Shown: positions 40,993 through 51,109, numbered from the stretch's first letter. The stretch is 64,000 nt of DNA from Methylocystis sp. (GCA_021731565.1 JAKFXD010000099.1:1-64000); one strand, 5' to 3'. Numbers and translations are program-made. Notes: generated from the letters alone by a model not told the origin.

Positions 40993-43900
40993 TTCCCCGT
41001 CTCTTTCGTTTCGTCGATATTGAAGATGCGCGCTTCATAGGTGACGCGCGGCCTGGTGTTCTGCTCGGCGAGCAGCGCATAGGAGAGCGGTCCGGCGCGA
41101 CGCGCCGCGACTTCGCTCCCCTTGGCCGCGAGATCGCCGAAGGTGAAGGCCCTCGTCGGACAGGCGGCTTCGCAGGCGGTCGTCGTCGTGGATGCTTCCG
41201 TTCCGTCGCGGTCTTTGATGATTCGCGCGGCGGCGATGCGCTGCAGACAGAAGGTGCATTTCTCCATGACGCCGCGGGCGCGCACGGTGACGTCGGGATT
41301 GCGCGACTCGATCGCGCGTCGCTCTTCGCCGGCGAAGTCGAAATAATTGAAGCGCCGAACCTTATAGGGGCAATTGTTGGAGCAAAAGCGCGTGCCGACG
41401 CAGCGATTGTAGACCATCACATTGAGCCCTTCGGAGTCATGCATCGTCGCGCCGACCGGGCAGACGGGCTCGCAAGGCGCTTCTTCGCAATGCATGCAGA
41501 GCACGGGCTGGAAGCTCGTTTTCGGCGACTCCGGCGGGCCGTCGTAATAGCGGTCGATGCGCAGCCAGTACATTTCGCGCTCGCGCAGAACCTCGGCCCT
41601 GCCGACGACCGGAATATTGTTTTCCGCCTGACAGGCGACGACGCAGGCGCCGCAGCCGATGCAGGCGTTGAGATCGATGCTCATGCCCCAGGCCGCCGGA
41701 CCTTCCGGCTTCCAGTCATAAAGCGCCGGCCGCGGCTCTTCGCCGCGCCGAACGAAATCGGGATCGCTGAGGAATTGCGCCAACGCGCCGCTGCGCGCAT
41801 AGACGCCCCACTCGTCGAACATGGCTGCGTGATGCTGGGCGCTCGCCAATTCTTCCTTGGCGCCGGTTTTCTGAATGTCCGGCGCGCCGCAGGAGCGCCC
41901 GGTCAGCTTGAAGAAATCGACGCCGACATTCCGCCCGACCGGGCCCGTGTGACGTCTGCCGAATCCGAGCAGCGCGACGATGCAATCGTCCGACTGGCCC
42001 GGCGCGACGACGATCGGCGTCGTGGTATGCGCGCCGTCGATCGCCATCCGCACGACATCGCCGCTCTCCAGCGACATTTCGCGGGCGCGCCGGGGCGAAA
42101 TCTGGAGCGGATTGCCCCAGCTGATTCTCGTCAAGGGTCGCGGCAGTTCCTGGAGCCAGGGATTGTCGGCATGGCGCCCGTCGAGAAGATAAGGATCGGG
42201 CCGAAACAATAGGACGATCCCGGCCTTTGGCGGTTCGGGCAATTGGACGCGCGCGGCGGCGTTGGATAAGGGTCGAGCGCTGACCGATCCGGCGCTGTTG
42301 GGAATCACGCCCTTGGCCAAAGCGTCGGTCCAGGCGTCCGCCGCGCCGAGCCGATCCTTCCAGGTCCGTCGCACCAGATCGAGCGACTTCGGTGGTTCGG
42401 GGTCCAGCAGCAACCCCAGCAGATTATTCGGCGCGACGCCCTGATAGAGCGGGAGAGCTTGCGGCTGGATCACGCTCGCCGTTCCGTCGAAGGCGCGCGC
42501 GTCGCTCCATCCCTCCCAAGGATGAATCATCGGGATCGCCCAGAGCGACGCTTCGGTCGTTTCGTTCGGCGTTGCGCTCAGACAGAGGCTAAAGTCGACA
42601 TGCGCGAGCGCTTCCGCGAAATCGAGCGCGCCTGGCCCGGCGTAGACGGGATTGCTGTCGATGATCAGCAGCGACCCGACCCGACCGGCGCGCATGTCGG
42701 CGACAAGCGCGGCGAACGAGAGCGTGTCGTCGGAGGAATCATGCGTTGGATCGTCGATGAGCGCATAGGCGGCGCCGCGACCGCCGAGCGCCTCATTCAT
42801 CGCCAGGACGAGCGCTTGCGCTTCCGGCGAATGATCGGGCCCCAAATGAATGAATGCGCGACCGCGATTGGCCTTGAGGTCCGATACGATCCTGTCCAGC
42901 CATGGCGGGCCTTCGACTGGCGGCGCGCCGAGCAGCGCCGCGGCGAGCGCCAGTAGAATCCGGTGGGTCTCCCGCGGCCCCGCGATGAAGCGCTCATCGG
43001 CGACGGCGCCGGTGAGCGACGGCGTCGCTTCGATGGCGTAAAGGCGATTCATTTTCGCGCGCGTCGGATTGCGCCGGGCCGCGAATTCGCGGGCGAAGCG
43101 CAGGTGGCCGGGCGCTGCGCTCAAGAGATCGCTGTCGATCGCGAGAATGACGTCGACGTTTTGAATCTGCGGTATCATCTCGAGGCGTGCGCCATAGGCC
43201 AGCGCGAAGCCTTTTTTGACGTTCTCGCGTCCGATCGGCTCCCAATGCAGCCAGCGAATTCGCGGATAGGATTTGCGAAGCGCCTCGAGTTGCGCGGCGA
43301 GCGTCGGCGATGTCGAAGCGCCCGTTAGAATGACAAAGCCCGCGCCGCGGGTAGACGTCAGTCTGGCGCGCTGCTCGGAGAGCGCCTGTTCCAGCGCCGA
43401 CCGGCTTCGCGGCAGTTTGGCGCGCGTGACGCCCCAGGACCGCCGGGGATCGTAAAAATTCAGCAGTTCGGCCTGCGCCATCGGGCTCGTCGCCCCCAGG
43501 CTTGCCGGGTGAAAAGGATTGCCTTCGACCTTGATCGGCCGTCCCATGAAGTGTTTGACGACGGTTCCTTCGGCGCAGCCGCCGTCGATATGCGCGCTGC
43601 TGTAGTAGTCCGCGATGCCCGGCACGATGCCGGGCGGCGGTTGGACGGCGGGGATGAGATGTCCTTCCGGCGCGCCGTCGCAGCCGCCGAGTCCTGCGCC
43701 GGCGAGCGCCAGCGCGGCGGCCATCAGCGTCAACGCCTCGCGTCGATCGCGCGGCGCCGTGAGCGCGGTCTCCAGCCCAGGAAATTCCTGCTCGGCGCGA
43801 GATTGGAATTGCGCATCCTGCGCCAGTTCCTCCAGGCTGCGCCATTGCGGCTTCACCGATGGCATATCGAGCAATCCGTCAGGTTTCGCTGTGGGACGCC

Positions 43901-44018
43901 ATAGGCGGCGAGCAGCAGTTCCGGCGCCGGCGTCGTCGCGTCGCGCGTCCAACTCGTGTCGTAAATCTTGTCTTTTGGTCGCAGGCGCGGGCCGGGATCG
44001 CGGTGGCAATCGAGACAA
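40989..44018 (-). CDS. actB: Alternative complex III subunit ActB (molybdopterin-oxidoreductase-like + Fe-S fusion; true start probably downstream at MPSVKPQWRSLEELA)
   Basis: SIDLNACIGCGACVVACQAENNIPVVG...CMHCEEAPCEPVCPVGAT...CSNNCPYKVRRFNYF. Confidence 0.93.
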   Translation of the reverse strand: MSRLPPRSRPAPATKRQDLRHELDARRDDAGAGTAARRLWRPTAKPDGLLDMPSVKPQWRSLEELAQDAQFQSRAEQEFPGLETALTAPRDRREALTLMAAALALAGAGLGGCDGAPEGHLIPAVQPPPGIVPGIADYYSSAHIDGGCAEGTVVKHFMGRPIKVEGNPFHPASLGATSPMAQAELLNFYDPRRSWGVTRAKLPRSRSALEQALSEQRARLTSTRGAGFVILTGASTSPTLAAQLEALRKSYPRIRWLHWEPIGRENVKKGFALAYGARLEMIPQIQNVDVILAIDSDLLSAAPGHLRFAREFAARRNPTRAKMNRLYAIEATPSLTGAVADERFIAGPRETHRILLALAAALLGAPPVEGPPWLDRIVSDLKANRGRAFIHLGPDHSPEAQALVLAMNEALGGRGAAYALIDDPTHDSSDDTLSFAALVADMRAGRVGSLLIIDSNPVYAGPGALDFAEALAHVDFSLCLSATPNETTEASLWAIPMIHPWEGWSDARAFDGTASVIQPQALPLYQGVAPNNLLGLLLDPEPPKSLDLVRRTWKDRLGAADAWTDALAKGVIPNSAGSVSARPLSNAAARVQLPEPPKAGIVLLFRPDPYLLDGRHADNPWLQELPRPLTRISWGNPLQISPRRAREMSLESGDVVRMAIDGAHTTTPIVVAPGQSDDCIVALLGFGRRHTGPVGRNVGVDFFKLTGRSCGAPDIQKTGAKEELASAQHHAAMFDEWGVYARSGALAQFLSDPDFVRRGEEPRPALYDWKPEGPAAWGMSIDLNACIGCGACVVACQAENNIPVVGRAEVLREREMYWLRIDRYYDGPPESPKTSFQPVLCMHCEEAPCEPVCPVGATMHDSEGLNVMVYNRCVGTRFCSNNCPYKVRRFNYFDFAGEERRAIESRNPDVTVRARGVMEKCTFCLQRIAAARIIKDRDGTEASTTTTACEAACPTRAFTFGDLAAKGSEVAARRAGPLSYALLAEQNTRPRVTYEARIFNIDETKETGK

Positions 44019-44506
44019 AATTGCATGGTGAGCGACTTGGCCTTGTAGGTGAGCGCCATGCTGGCCACGTCGCCGTGACAGCTCGAACAGCCGACGCCTT
44101 TGGCGATGTGAATGCTGTGATCGAAGTAGACGTAGTCGGGAACGTCGGTGACGCGGCGCCAGACCAAAGGCCGGTCGTCCTTCAGGCTGTTGCGCACCGG
44201 CTCAAGCAGGGCGGCGTTGGTCCAGATCTGCGAATGGCAGCTCATGCAGGCATAGGTCGGCGGCATGCCTGCGTTGGAAGAAACTTCGACGGAGGCGTGG
44301 CAGTAGCGACAGTCGATTCCCAGTCCGCTCACATGATGCTGGTGACTGAATGGGACGGGCTGCGCCGGCGCCCAGTTTACGCGCCGCGCGTCATCGCTGT
44401 GCGGCCAAAGCCAAACCGAAAGCGAAAACGCGGCGACGGCGAGCGCCATCATGAGGAGCGTGAGCGAAGCCCAGAAATTCGCGGCGGGTCGAAAGACCGA
44501 GCCCAT
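43853..44506 (-). CDS. actA: Alternative complex III subunit ActA (multihaem cytochrome c)
   Basis: Haem motifs CRYCH, CMSCH, CSSCH, CLDCH, CSICH; PVPFSHQHHVSGLGIDCRYCH. Confidence 0.93.
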   Translation of the reverse strand: MGSVFRPAANFWASLTLLMMALAVAAFSLSVWLWPHSDDARRVNWAPAQPVPFSHQHHVSGLGIDCRYCHASVEVSSNAGMPPTYACMSCHSQIWTNAALLEPVRNSLKDDRPLVWRRVTDVPDYVYFDHSIHIAKGVGCSSCHGDVASMALTYKAKSLTMQFCLDCHRDPGPRLRPKDKIYDTSWTRDATTPAPELLLAAYGVPQRNLTDCSICHR

Positions 44507-44767
44507 CTACCGCTCCGCTTCCCATCAGCGCGTTTCGCCTTTCGGCGACGCGGCCAAGGCCTAATCCAAGCCTACAGTTGGTTCAGCGCGGGTCTGCGAC
44601 AAGCGCCAAGAGGGAAGCGCGAAGCAAGCTTCGGTCGTTCGCCCGCGCATTCGTCGAACGCGCAAAACTGGCGGCCGCGGGGTTTTCATCGCGTGGGAGC
44701 GGTCTACTTTAATCAGCGCGCTCGGCCGAAGCCCGCGCATCGAATACGCGCAACATTGATCGAGGAG

Positions 44768-44989
44768 ATGGCAATGCGAACTATTCCTTTGGCGTTCGCG
44801 GCAGCCGGGCTCATCTGTTTGTTCCTCGGCGCATCGCCAACGATCGCAGCGCCGGCTGGCGGCTTAGCGATTCGCGACGCGACGGCCTCATCTCCGATCG
44901 TTCAGGAGGCGGGATGCCGTATGTGGCGACGCTGCTGGCACGGCGATTACAGCGGCCGTCGCTGCCGCGTTTGGCGTCGGTGCGGGTAG
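44768..44989 (+). CDS. Small secreted Cys/Trp/Arg-rich peptide (73 aa)
   Basis: GAGGAG SD; signal peptide MAMRTIPLAFAAAGLICLFLGASPTIAAP; tail CRMWRRCWHGDYSGRRCRVWRRCG. Confidence 0.65.
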   Translation: MAMRTIPLAFAAAGLICLFLGASPTIAAPAGGLAIRDATASSPIVQEAGCRMWRRCWHGDYSGRRCRVWRRCG

Positions 44990-46086
44990 GATCGGATTTC
45001 CGGCTCGCTGCTTAGGCGGATCGCGCGTTTCCGGCGGATGGGACGGCCGATAACGCCGCCCCGTCCGTCGTCATTGCTCGCCAGGCACTTATCATAGGCC
45101 GCCGCGCGCGTGCTGCGGCGCGCGCATCTTTGCACGGCATAAAGATCGTTGAGCGTTCGATAGCGAATATAGGGATGGATGAGGTAGCGGCCGCTGCCGT
45201 CTCGGAAATTGCCGAAGCGATCGATCTCGCCTTTGACCGCAGGATCAAAGTCGATGATCGCGCGGCGCAGGCTCTCGCCCTTGATGAAGTTTTCCGGCAA
45301 TTGATCGAATGGCCCGTCGAAATAAGTGTTGAGCCGCGAATCACTTTCCCGCACGCCGATCAGAATGCGTCGATCAAGCCGTCGATCGCGATGGAAGGCA
45401 AAGCCGGTTCGTCGGCCGATGAAGAGCCGGTCCGTTCGTTTCGAGGCGATCAGTTCATCGGCGCCCGCCGAGCTTTCGTCGAGAACATAATGAAAGAGCT
45501 TCAGTCCCGAATTGTAGACGAGATAAAATCGCATCGCCGATTCATCGATGATCGGCCCAAGAAATTCTTCTTGCGGGCCGATGGCGCTCGCGGGCGGTTG
45601 CACGTCCGATAAATCTTCGAGCGCGAAGATGACGCTCTTTGCTGCTTGCGTGACGCGATAGACCAGCGGCGCGACTCTTTCGACCGCGACGCCCTGCGAA
45701 GAGTCGAGGATCGTGTGAAAGCCTCTGCCTTGGCCCAGTCCCGCGCTCGTTTCCTGATAAAATTCGAAGCGTAACTTGCCGCCGTCGCGCTCCGCCGCCG
45801 GCAGCCGGATATTGCCCAGATAGCGAGTCCCGTTCAGGACGAAGCTGAAATAGTAATAATTCTCCGTCGGATAGACCCGGACGTGGGCCGGTAGCGCTCC
45901 GAATACGAAGGCGAACACGGCCAGCGGATCGTCAATGGCGAGCGATGTCCGCCGGTTCGCGTCCTCGATCGACGTCTCATTGGTGTAGAGCCGAGGAAGC
46001 TGCGTTTCTTGCGCGGCGGCCGACGCGGCCGCTGTCGGCGCGATCAGCGTCAGAAGTCTCAGGATCGAATGCACGCGATAGGCCAT
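44947..46086 (-). CDS. Hypothetical secreted protein
   Basis: Signal peptide from MAYRVHSILRLLTLIAPTAAASAAAQ; long ORF, no recognised family. Confidence 0.65.
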   Translation of the reverse strand: MAYRVHSILRLLTLIAPTAAASAAAQETQLPRLYTNETSIEDANRRTSLAIDDPLAVFAFVFGALPAHVRVYPTENYYYFSFVLNGTRYLGNIRLPAAERDGGKLRFEFYQETSAGLGQGRGFHTILDSSQGVAVERVAPLVYRVTQAAKSVIFALEDLSDVQPPASAIGPQEEFLGPIIDESAMRFYLVYNSGLKLFHYVLDESSAGADELIASKRTDRLFIGRRTGFAFHRDRRLDRRILIGVRESDSRLNTYFDGPFDQLPENFIKGESLRRAIIDFDPAVKGEIDRFGNFRDGSGRYLIHPYIRYRTLNDLYAVQRCARRSTRAAAYDKCLASNDDGRGGVIGRPIRRKRAIRLSSEPEIRSYPHRRQTRQRRPL

Positions 46087-46251
46087 CGGCGCCGGTCCGT
46101 GGGCTGCGCGCGATGAGCGCCCGTCCGCATCATGCGCCCGCAATCGAAACATGTCGCGCTCGATCGACCGGCGGACAAGCGCGTGCGTCGGCGCACAGCG
46201 CCAAAGCGCGCCTCTCCTTTAAGTTTGGATCATCGCGGAGAGGAGAAGCCC

Positions 46252-46380
46252 ATGAAAACGGTGATCGCGACAGGAATTTTCGGAATCGTCGCCATTGCAT
46301 TGGCCGCCGAGACGCTCAACATCGCCATGGCTCTTGGCGAATTCAGCCATGTCGCAGCCTTGAACGCCGGGGTCTTCTGA
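46252..46380 (+). CDS. Small hydrophobic protein, 42 aa
   Basis: MKTVIATGIFGIVAIALAAETLNIAMALGEFSHVAALNAGVF; GGAGAGGAG SD upstream, terminator immediately downstream. Confidence 0.65.
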   Translation: MKTVIATGIFGIVAIALAAETLNIAMALGEFSHVAALNAGVF

Positions 46381-46397
46381 CAGCCAGGCCGGCGACC

Positions 46398-46428
46398 GCC
46401 GGGACGGTGCGCCGTCCCGGCTTTTTTT
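46398..46428 (+). terminator. Rho-independent terminator
   Basis: gccgggacgg-tgcg-ccgtcccggc followed by TTTTTTT. Confidence 0.9.
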
Positions 46429-46433
46429 GCGTT

Positions 46434-46697
46434 TCAGTTCGGCCAGCAGCGGCGGCCATAGGGCCCGAGATGGAAGCCGGGCGGGCAGGGGCGGCCGTAA
46501 CGATAGCCGCCCCATTGTCCGCCCCAGCGACAGCCGCCATAGGGACCGCGATGGCCATAGGGGCCGCAGCCGCCGTAAACCTGCACGATCGGCGCGCCCG
46601 CCGTCTCAGAGGGCGCGACCGGCATGGCCGCATGGGCGGGCGCGGCCAAAGCGGCGGCAAATATTAGCGCGAGACCCGTTCTCAATCGCATCTCCAA
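46434..46697 (-). CDS. GCG/CRPN-type secreted Gly/Tyr/Pro-rich protein
   Basis: Signal peptide; GGCGPYGHRGPYGGCRWGG...GRPCPPGFHLGPYGRRCWPN. Confidence 0.8.
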   Translation of the reverse strand: MEMRLRTGLALIFAAALAAPAHAAMPVAPSETAGAPIVQVYGGCGPYGHRGPYGGCRWGGQWGGYRYGRPCPPGFHLGPYGRRCWPN

Positions 46698-46913
46698 TCT
46701 CCTTCGTTACCCGGATTTGCCCGGACTGGCGCGGGGCGGCGTTTCGCGTCCGCCGGCGCCCGCCGAATATCTGCGCGCAAACGAAGTCTTGGCAATTGCC
46801 ATTTGAGATTTTGGTATCCGCCGCGCCGATGTTCACATATTGTTCTTGCACAACGATTGCGCGCCGGCTAAGCTCGCAGCGCAATTTCCGCAAAGAACTT
46901 TTGGGGGCGCGCG

Positions 46914-48452
46914 ATGGCGGTGAGGGTTGCGACGGTCGCCTTCGAAGGCGTCGAGGCCCGTCCAGTCGACGTTCAGGTGCAAATTTCGAGCGGCGCGGTG
47001 GTTTTCAATGTCGTCGGTCTCGCCGACAAGGCCGTCGCCGAATCGCGCGAACGCGTGCGGGCCGCCTTGATCGCCTCCGGCCTCGCGCTGCCGGCCAAGC
47101 GCATCACGGTCAATCTCGCCCCCGCCGACATGCCGAAGGAGGGCAGTCACTATGATCTGCCGATCGCGCTTGGCGTCATGGCGGCGATCGGCGCCATTCC
47201 CTCCGATGCGCTCGAAGGTTTCGTCGTGCTCGGCGAACTCGCGCTCGACGGCAAGCTCACCCCGACGGCCGGCGTCCTGCCGGCGGCGGTGGCGGCGAAC
47301 GCGCGGGGACTGGGGCTGATCTGTCCCAGCGAATGCGGCCCGGAAGCCGCTTGGGCGTCGAGCGACATGGAGGTGATCGCGCCGCGCTCGCTCATCCAGC
47401 TGGTCAACCATGTCAAAGGCGCCCAGGTCCTCGCCCGGCCGCAGCCGGCCGTGCGCAAACTCGCCGTCGACCAGCCCGATCTTTCGGAGATCAAGGGGCA
47501 GGAGAGCGCCAAGCGGGCGCTCGAAATCGCCGCGGCCGGCGGCCATAATCTTCTCATGAGCGGCCCGCCGGGCGCGGGCAAGTCGATGCTCGCCGCGCGG
47601 CTGCCGTCGATCCTGCCGCCGCTGACGCCGCGCGAATTGCTCGAAGTCTCGATGATTCATTCGGTGGCGGGGCAGATCGCCGGCGGCGAATTGACCGACC
47701 GGCGCCCCTTTCGCGCCCCGCATCATTCCGCCTCGATGCCGGCGCTGGTCGGCGGGGGGACGCATGCGCGGCCGGGCGAGATTTCGCTCGCCCATAACGG
47801 GGTGCTGTTTCTCGACGAACTGCCGGAATTTCAACCCCAGGTCCTCGACAGCCTGCGCCAGCCGCTCGAGACCGGCGAGGTCGCGGTGTCGCGGGCCAAT
47901 CACCGCGCCGTCTATCCGGCGCGCTTTCAGCTTGTCGCGGCGATGAATCCCTGTCGATGCGGCCATGCGAATGACCCGGGCTTCGCCTGCAGGCGCCAGC
48001 CCAACGAGCGTTGCGTCGCGCAATATCAGGCGCGGCTGTCGGGACCGCTGCTCGACCGTTTCGACGTGCAGATCGAAGTCCCTGCGGTGACCGCCGCCGA
48101 TCTCGTGCTGCCGCCGCCGAGCGAGGGCTCGCGTCAGGTCGCGGCGCGCGTCGCGCGCGCGAGAGAGATTCAGCGCGCCCGCTATGACGGTCTCTCCCTG
48201 CCCTGGGTCGCCGCCAACGCCGCCGCGCCCGCGGGGGTGATCGAGCGTGTGGCGAGCCTCGACGCGCCGGGCACCGCGCTCATTCGCGACGCTTCCGAGC
48301 GCTTCGGCCTCACGGCGCGCGGCTTTCACAGGGTCTTGAAGCTGGCCCGCACGATCGCCGATCTCGACGGCGCCGACTCCATCGGCAGACCCCATCTCGC
48401 CGAGGCGCTTTCCTATCGCGCGGGGCTTGCATTGGGGCGGCTTGCGGCCTGA
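46914..48452 (+). CDS. comM: YifB/ComM family Mg-chelatase-like AAA ATPase
   Basis: NLAPADMPKEGSHYDLPIALGVM...GHNLLMSGPPGAGKSMLAARLPSILPPL...FRAPHHSAS. Confidence 0.96.
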   Translation: MAVRVATVAFEGVEARPVDVQVQISSGAVVFNVVGLADKAVAESRERVRAALIASGLALPAKRITVNLAPADMPKEGSHYDLPIALGVMAAIGAIPSDALEGFVVLGELALDGKLTPTAGVLPAAVAANARGLGLICPSECGPEAAWASSDMEVIAPRSLIQLVNHVKGAQVLARPQPAVRKLAVDQPDLSEIKGQESAKRALEIAAAGGHNLLMSGPPGAGKSMLAARLPSILPPLTPRELLEVSMIHSVAGQIAGGELTDRRPFRAPHHSASMPALVGGGTHARPGEISLAHNGVLFLDELPEFQPQVLDSLRQPLETGEVAVSRANHRAVYPARFQLVAAMNPCRCGHANDPGFACRRQPNERCVAQYQARLSGPLLDRFDVQIEVPAVTAADLVLPPPSEGSRQVAARVARAREIQRARYDGLSLPWVAANAAAPAGVIERVASLDAPGTALIRDASERFGLTARGFHRVLKLARTIADLDGADSIGRPHLAEALSYRAGLALGRLAA

Positions 48453-48462
48453 TGATGAGCGC

Positions 48463-50166
48463 ATGTCCTTAACCGATATCGGGATTTTTGTCGCGGCGCA
48501 GCTTATCCTGGCGGCGCTGGCGGCGGCGATTTGCGTCGCCTTGCTCAAAAGCAGCCGCCAACAAGTCGAAGCCGAACTCGAATCGCTGCGCGATGAAATC
48601 TGGGAGCTGCGCGCCGCCGCCGCCGCCCGCGACCGCGCCGAGGCGGCAAGCCTTGCGAAGTCTCGCTTTTTGGCCGCGGTCAGCCATGAGTTCCGAACGC
48701 CGCTGAACGGCGTCATGGGGCTGGCGCAGCTGCTCGCCATGACGAGGCTGACCGACGAACAGGCGAGCTACGTCGAAGCGATCGGCGATTCGAGCCGTTC
48801 GCTCTCGCAGCTCATCGACGACATTCTCGATTTTTCCAAGATTGAAGCGGGCAAGTTCGAACTGCGCCGCGAGAGCTTTGCGCTCGCCCCTTTTGTCGAA
48901 AGCGTCGTCGAGCTTTTGGCGCCCCGCGCGCTGACGAAGGGTCTGGAACTCGCCAGCGTGATCTCGCCCGATGCGCCTAGCGAGATCGTGAGCGATCCGG
49001 CCCGGCTGCGGCAGGTGCTGCTCAACCTCATTGGCAACGCCGTGAAATTCACCGAGCGCGGCGGCGTCGGTCTGCGCGTCATGCGCGACGGCGCGCGGCT
49101 GCGTTTCGCGGTGTGCGACACCGGACCCGGCGTGCCGATCGAGGCGCGCGAAGTGATTTTCGAAGAATTCGAACAGGCGGATCCGTCCGAGAACCACCCG
49201 CGCGCCGGCACGGGCCTCGGCCTCGCCATTTCCCGCCGACTGGTTGCGCGAATGGGCGGCGCGCTCGCGCTGGTCGAATCATCCGACAAGGGTTCGGTGT
49301 TCGCCTTCACGCTCCCGGCGCCGCCGATCGCGGAAGACGTCGCTTCGACCCCCCTTGCCGGACTTGAGGCGCTCATCGTCGCGCAGGGCGTTTTTGAAGC
49401 GCCCTATCTCGCGGAAAGCCTGCGTTACGCCGGCGCCGAGGCGCAGATCGTCGCGGCGGAAGACGCGGCGGACACGTTGCAAAGCCGCCGCGAACGCCTC
49501 TTCGACGCCGTCATCGTCGACTGCGCGCTCGGGCCGCATATGACCGCCGAACTGGCGAAGTCCGCGCGCGCGGCGCAGGCGCGACGGCTTTTCCTTCTCT
49601 TCTCGCCGCTCGAGCGCCGCGCGTTCGGCGAAGAGGCTTTGTCCGACTTCGACGGCTGGCTGGTGAAGCCGGTGCGGATCGCCTCGCTCATCGCCCGCCT
49701 TTCGCAGGAAAGCGCCAAGGCGCCGGCGCAGGAGGAAGGCGCGCAGTCGCAAGCGCTCGCGGGGGTCAACGCGCTCGTCGCTGAAGACAATGAGATCAAC
49801 GCCCTCATCCTGATGCGGCACCTCGCGAAGCTCGGCGCGAAAGTGACGAGGGCGGCAAGCGGCGCGCTCGCGCTCGCCCGCGCCCGCGAAGCGATCGAAG
49901 GCGCCGGCGCGCCCTATGACGTGATCGTCATGGATCTGTTCATGCCGGATTTCGACGGGCGCGAGGCGAGTCTGCGCATTCGCGAGGCCGAAGCGCGCGC
50001 GGGCGCCCCGCGCACGCCGATCTTGGTGCTGACCGCCAGCGGGCGCGAGGAGGACGAACGCGCCGCACGCGCCGCGGGCGTCGACGCCTTTCTCACCAAG
50101 CCGGTGGAGTTCTCTTCGCTCGCGGCGACGATCCAGGAACTGAGATTGGCGTCGCGCCGAACATAG
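48463..50166 (+). CDS. Hybrid sensor histidine kinase/response regulator
   Basis: FLAAVSHEFRTPLNGVMGLAQLL H-box; GTGLGLAISRRLV; C-terminal receiver VIVMDLFMPDFDG. Confidence 0.95.
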   Translation: MSLTDIGIFVAAQLILAALAAAICVALLKSSRQQVEAELESLRDEIWELRAAAAARDRAEAASLAKSRFLAAVSHEFRTPLNGVMGLAQLLAMTRLTDEQASYVEAIGDSSRSLSQLIDDILDFSKIEAGKFELRRESFALAPFVESVVELLAPRALTKGLELASVISPDAPSEIVSDPARLRQVLLNLIGNAVKFTERGGVGLRVMRDGARLRFAVCDTGPGVPIEAREVIFEEFEQADPSENHPRAGTGLGLAISRRLVARMGGALALVESSDKGSVFAFTLPAPPIAEDVASTPLAGLEALIVAQGVFEAPYLAESLRYAGAEAQIVAAEDAADTLQSRRERLFDAVIVDCALGPHMTAELAKSARAAQARRLFLLFSPLERRAFGEEALSDFDGWLVKPVRIASLIARLSQESAKAPAQEEGAQSQALAGVNALVAEDNEINALILMRHLAKLGAKVTRAASGALALARAREAIEGAGAPYDVIVMDLFMPDFDGREASLRIREAEARAGAPRTPILVLTASGREEDERAARAAGVDAFLTKPVEFSSLAATIQELRLASRRT

Positions 50167-50182
50167 GCGCGCGGCGCATCCC

Positions 50183-51109
50183 TCAGACGCCCGGCCGCGC
50201 GATCGCGCCGAAGCGTCCCGACTGGTAATCAACGAACGCCTGCCGCAGTTCATCCTGCGAGTTCATCACGAAGGGCCCTTGCTGCGCCACCGGCTCGTCG
50301 ATCGGTTCGCCGCTCATGAGGATGAGCTTCGCATCCTGTTTGGCGTCAAAGGCGATGTCGCCGCCTTTCTCGTCGAAGACGACGACATCCATGGCGTGCG
50401 CGATTTTCTCGCCATTGACGCCGACTTTCCCTTCGAGAATCGCGGCCAGCGCCGTGCGGCCCTGCGGCAGCGTAAATCGCGCGCTTTTTCCGGCGTCGAC
50501 GCGCATGTCCCAAAGATCGATCGGCGTCGCCGTTTGCGCCGGTCCGCGACGCCCGTCGAATTCGCCGGCGATGACGCGAACGAGGCCGGCGTCGTCGGGC
50601 AGATCGACGCGTGGAATATCCTTGTCGAGGAGGGTTTGGTAGCGCGGCGGACTCATCTTGTCGCGCGCCGGCAGATTGACCCAGAGCTGCACGACCTCGA
50701 AGCGTCCGCCCGACTTGGCGAAGCTTTCGGAATGATATTCCTCGTGAACGATTCCCGAGGCGGCGCGCATCCACTGCACGTCGCCGGGGCCGATGAGTCC
50801 GCCGGCGCCGGTCGAGTCGCGATGCGCGACTTCGCCGTCGAGGACGATCGTCACGGTCTCGAAGCCGCGGTGCGGATGGGCCCCGACGCCGCGGCGCTCG
50901 GCGGTTGGCGGAAAGTCGAATGGTCCGGCATAGTCGAACAACAGAAAGGGGCTGACCCGAGCGCCATGCTCGTGATGCGAAAACAGCGAACGGACGGGAA
51001 AGCCGTCGCCGACCCAGTGCAGGGAATCGGGGGCGGGGTAAACGCCGATGATTTTTCGCATGACAAAAGCTCCTTGCGGCCTATGTGGGCGGCGATGAGC
51101 GAAATGCAA
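50183..51109 (-). CDS. Pirin family protein
   Basis: FDYAGPFDFPPTAERRGVGAHPHRGFETVTIVLDGEVAHRDSTGAGGLIGPGDVQWMRAASGIVHEE. Confidence 0.95.
   Translation of the reverse strand: MHFAHRRPHRPQGAFVMRKIIGVYPAPDSLHWVGDGFPVRSLFSHHEHGARVSPFLLFDYAGPFDFPPTAERRGVGAHPHRGFETVTIVLDGEVAHRDSTGAGGLIGPGDVQWMRAASGIVHEEYHSESFAKSGGRFEVVQLWVNLPARDKMSPPRYQTLLDKDIPRVDLPDDAGLVRVIAGEFDGRRGPAQTATPIDLWDMRVDAGKSARFTLPQGRTALAAILEGKVGVNGEKIAHAMDVVVFDEKGGDIAFDAKQDAKLILMSGEPIDEPVAQQGPFVMNSQDELRQAFVDYQSGRFGAIARPGV

Noticed and set aside
39595-41040. 481-aa plus-strand ORF opposite actC
   Set aside because: Opposite well-supported ActC; composition is that of a shadow ORF.
46833-48740. 635-aa ORF antisense to comM
   Set aside because: Mirror of the certain ComM coding sequence; compositional artefact.
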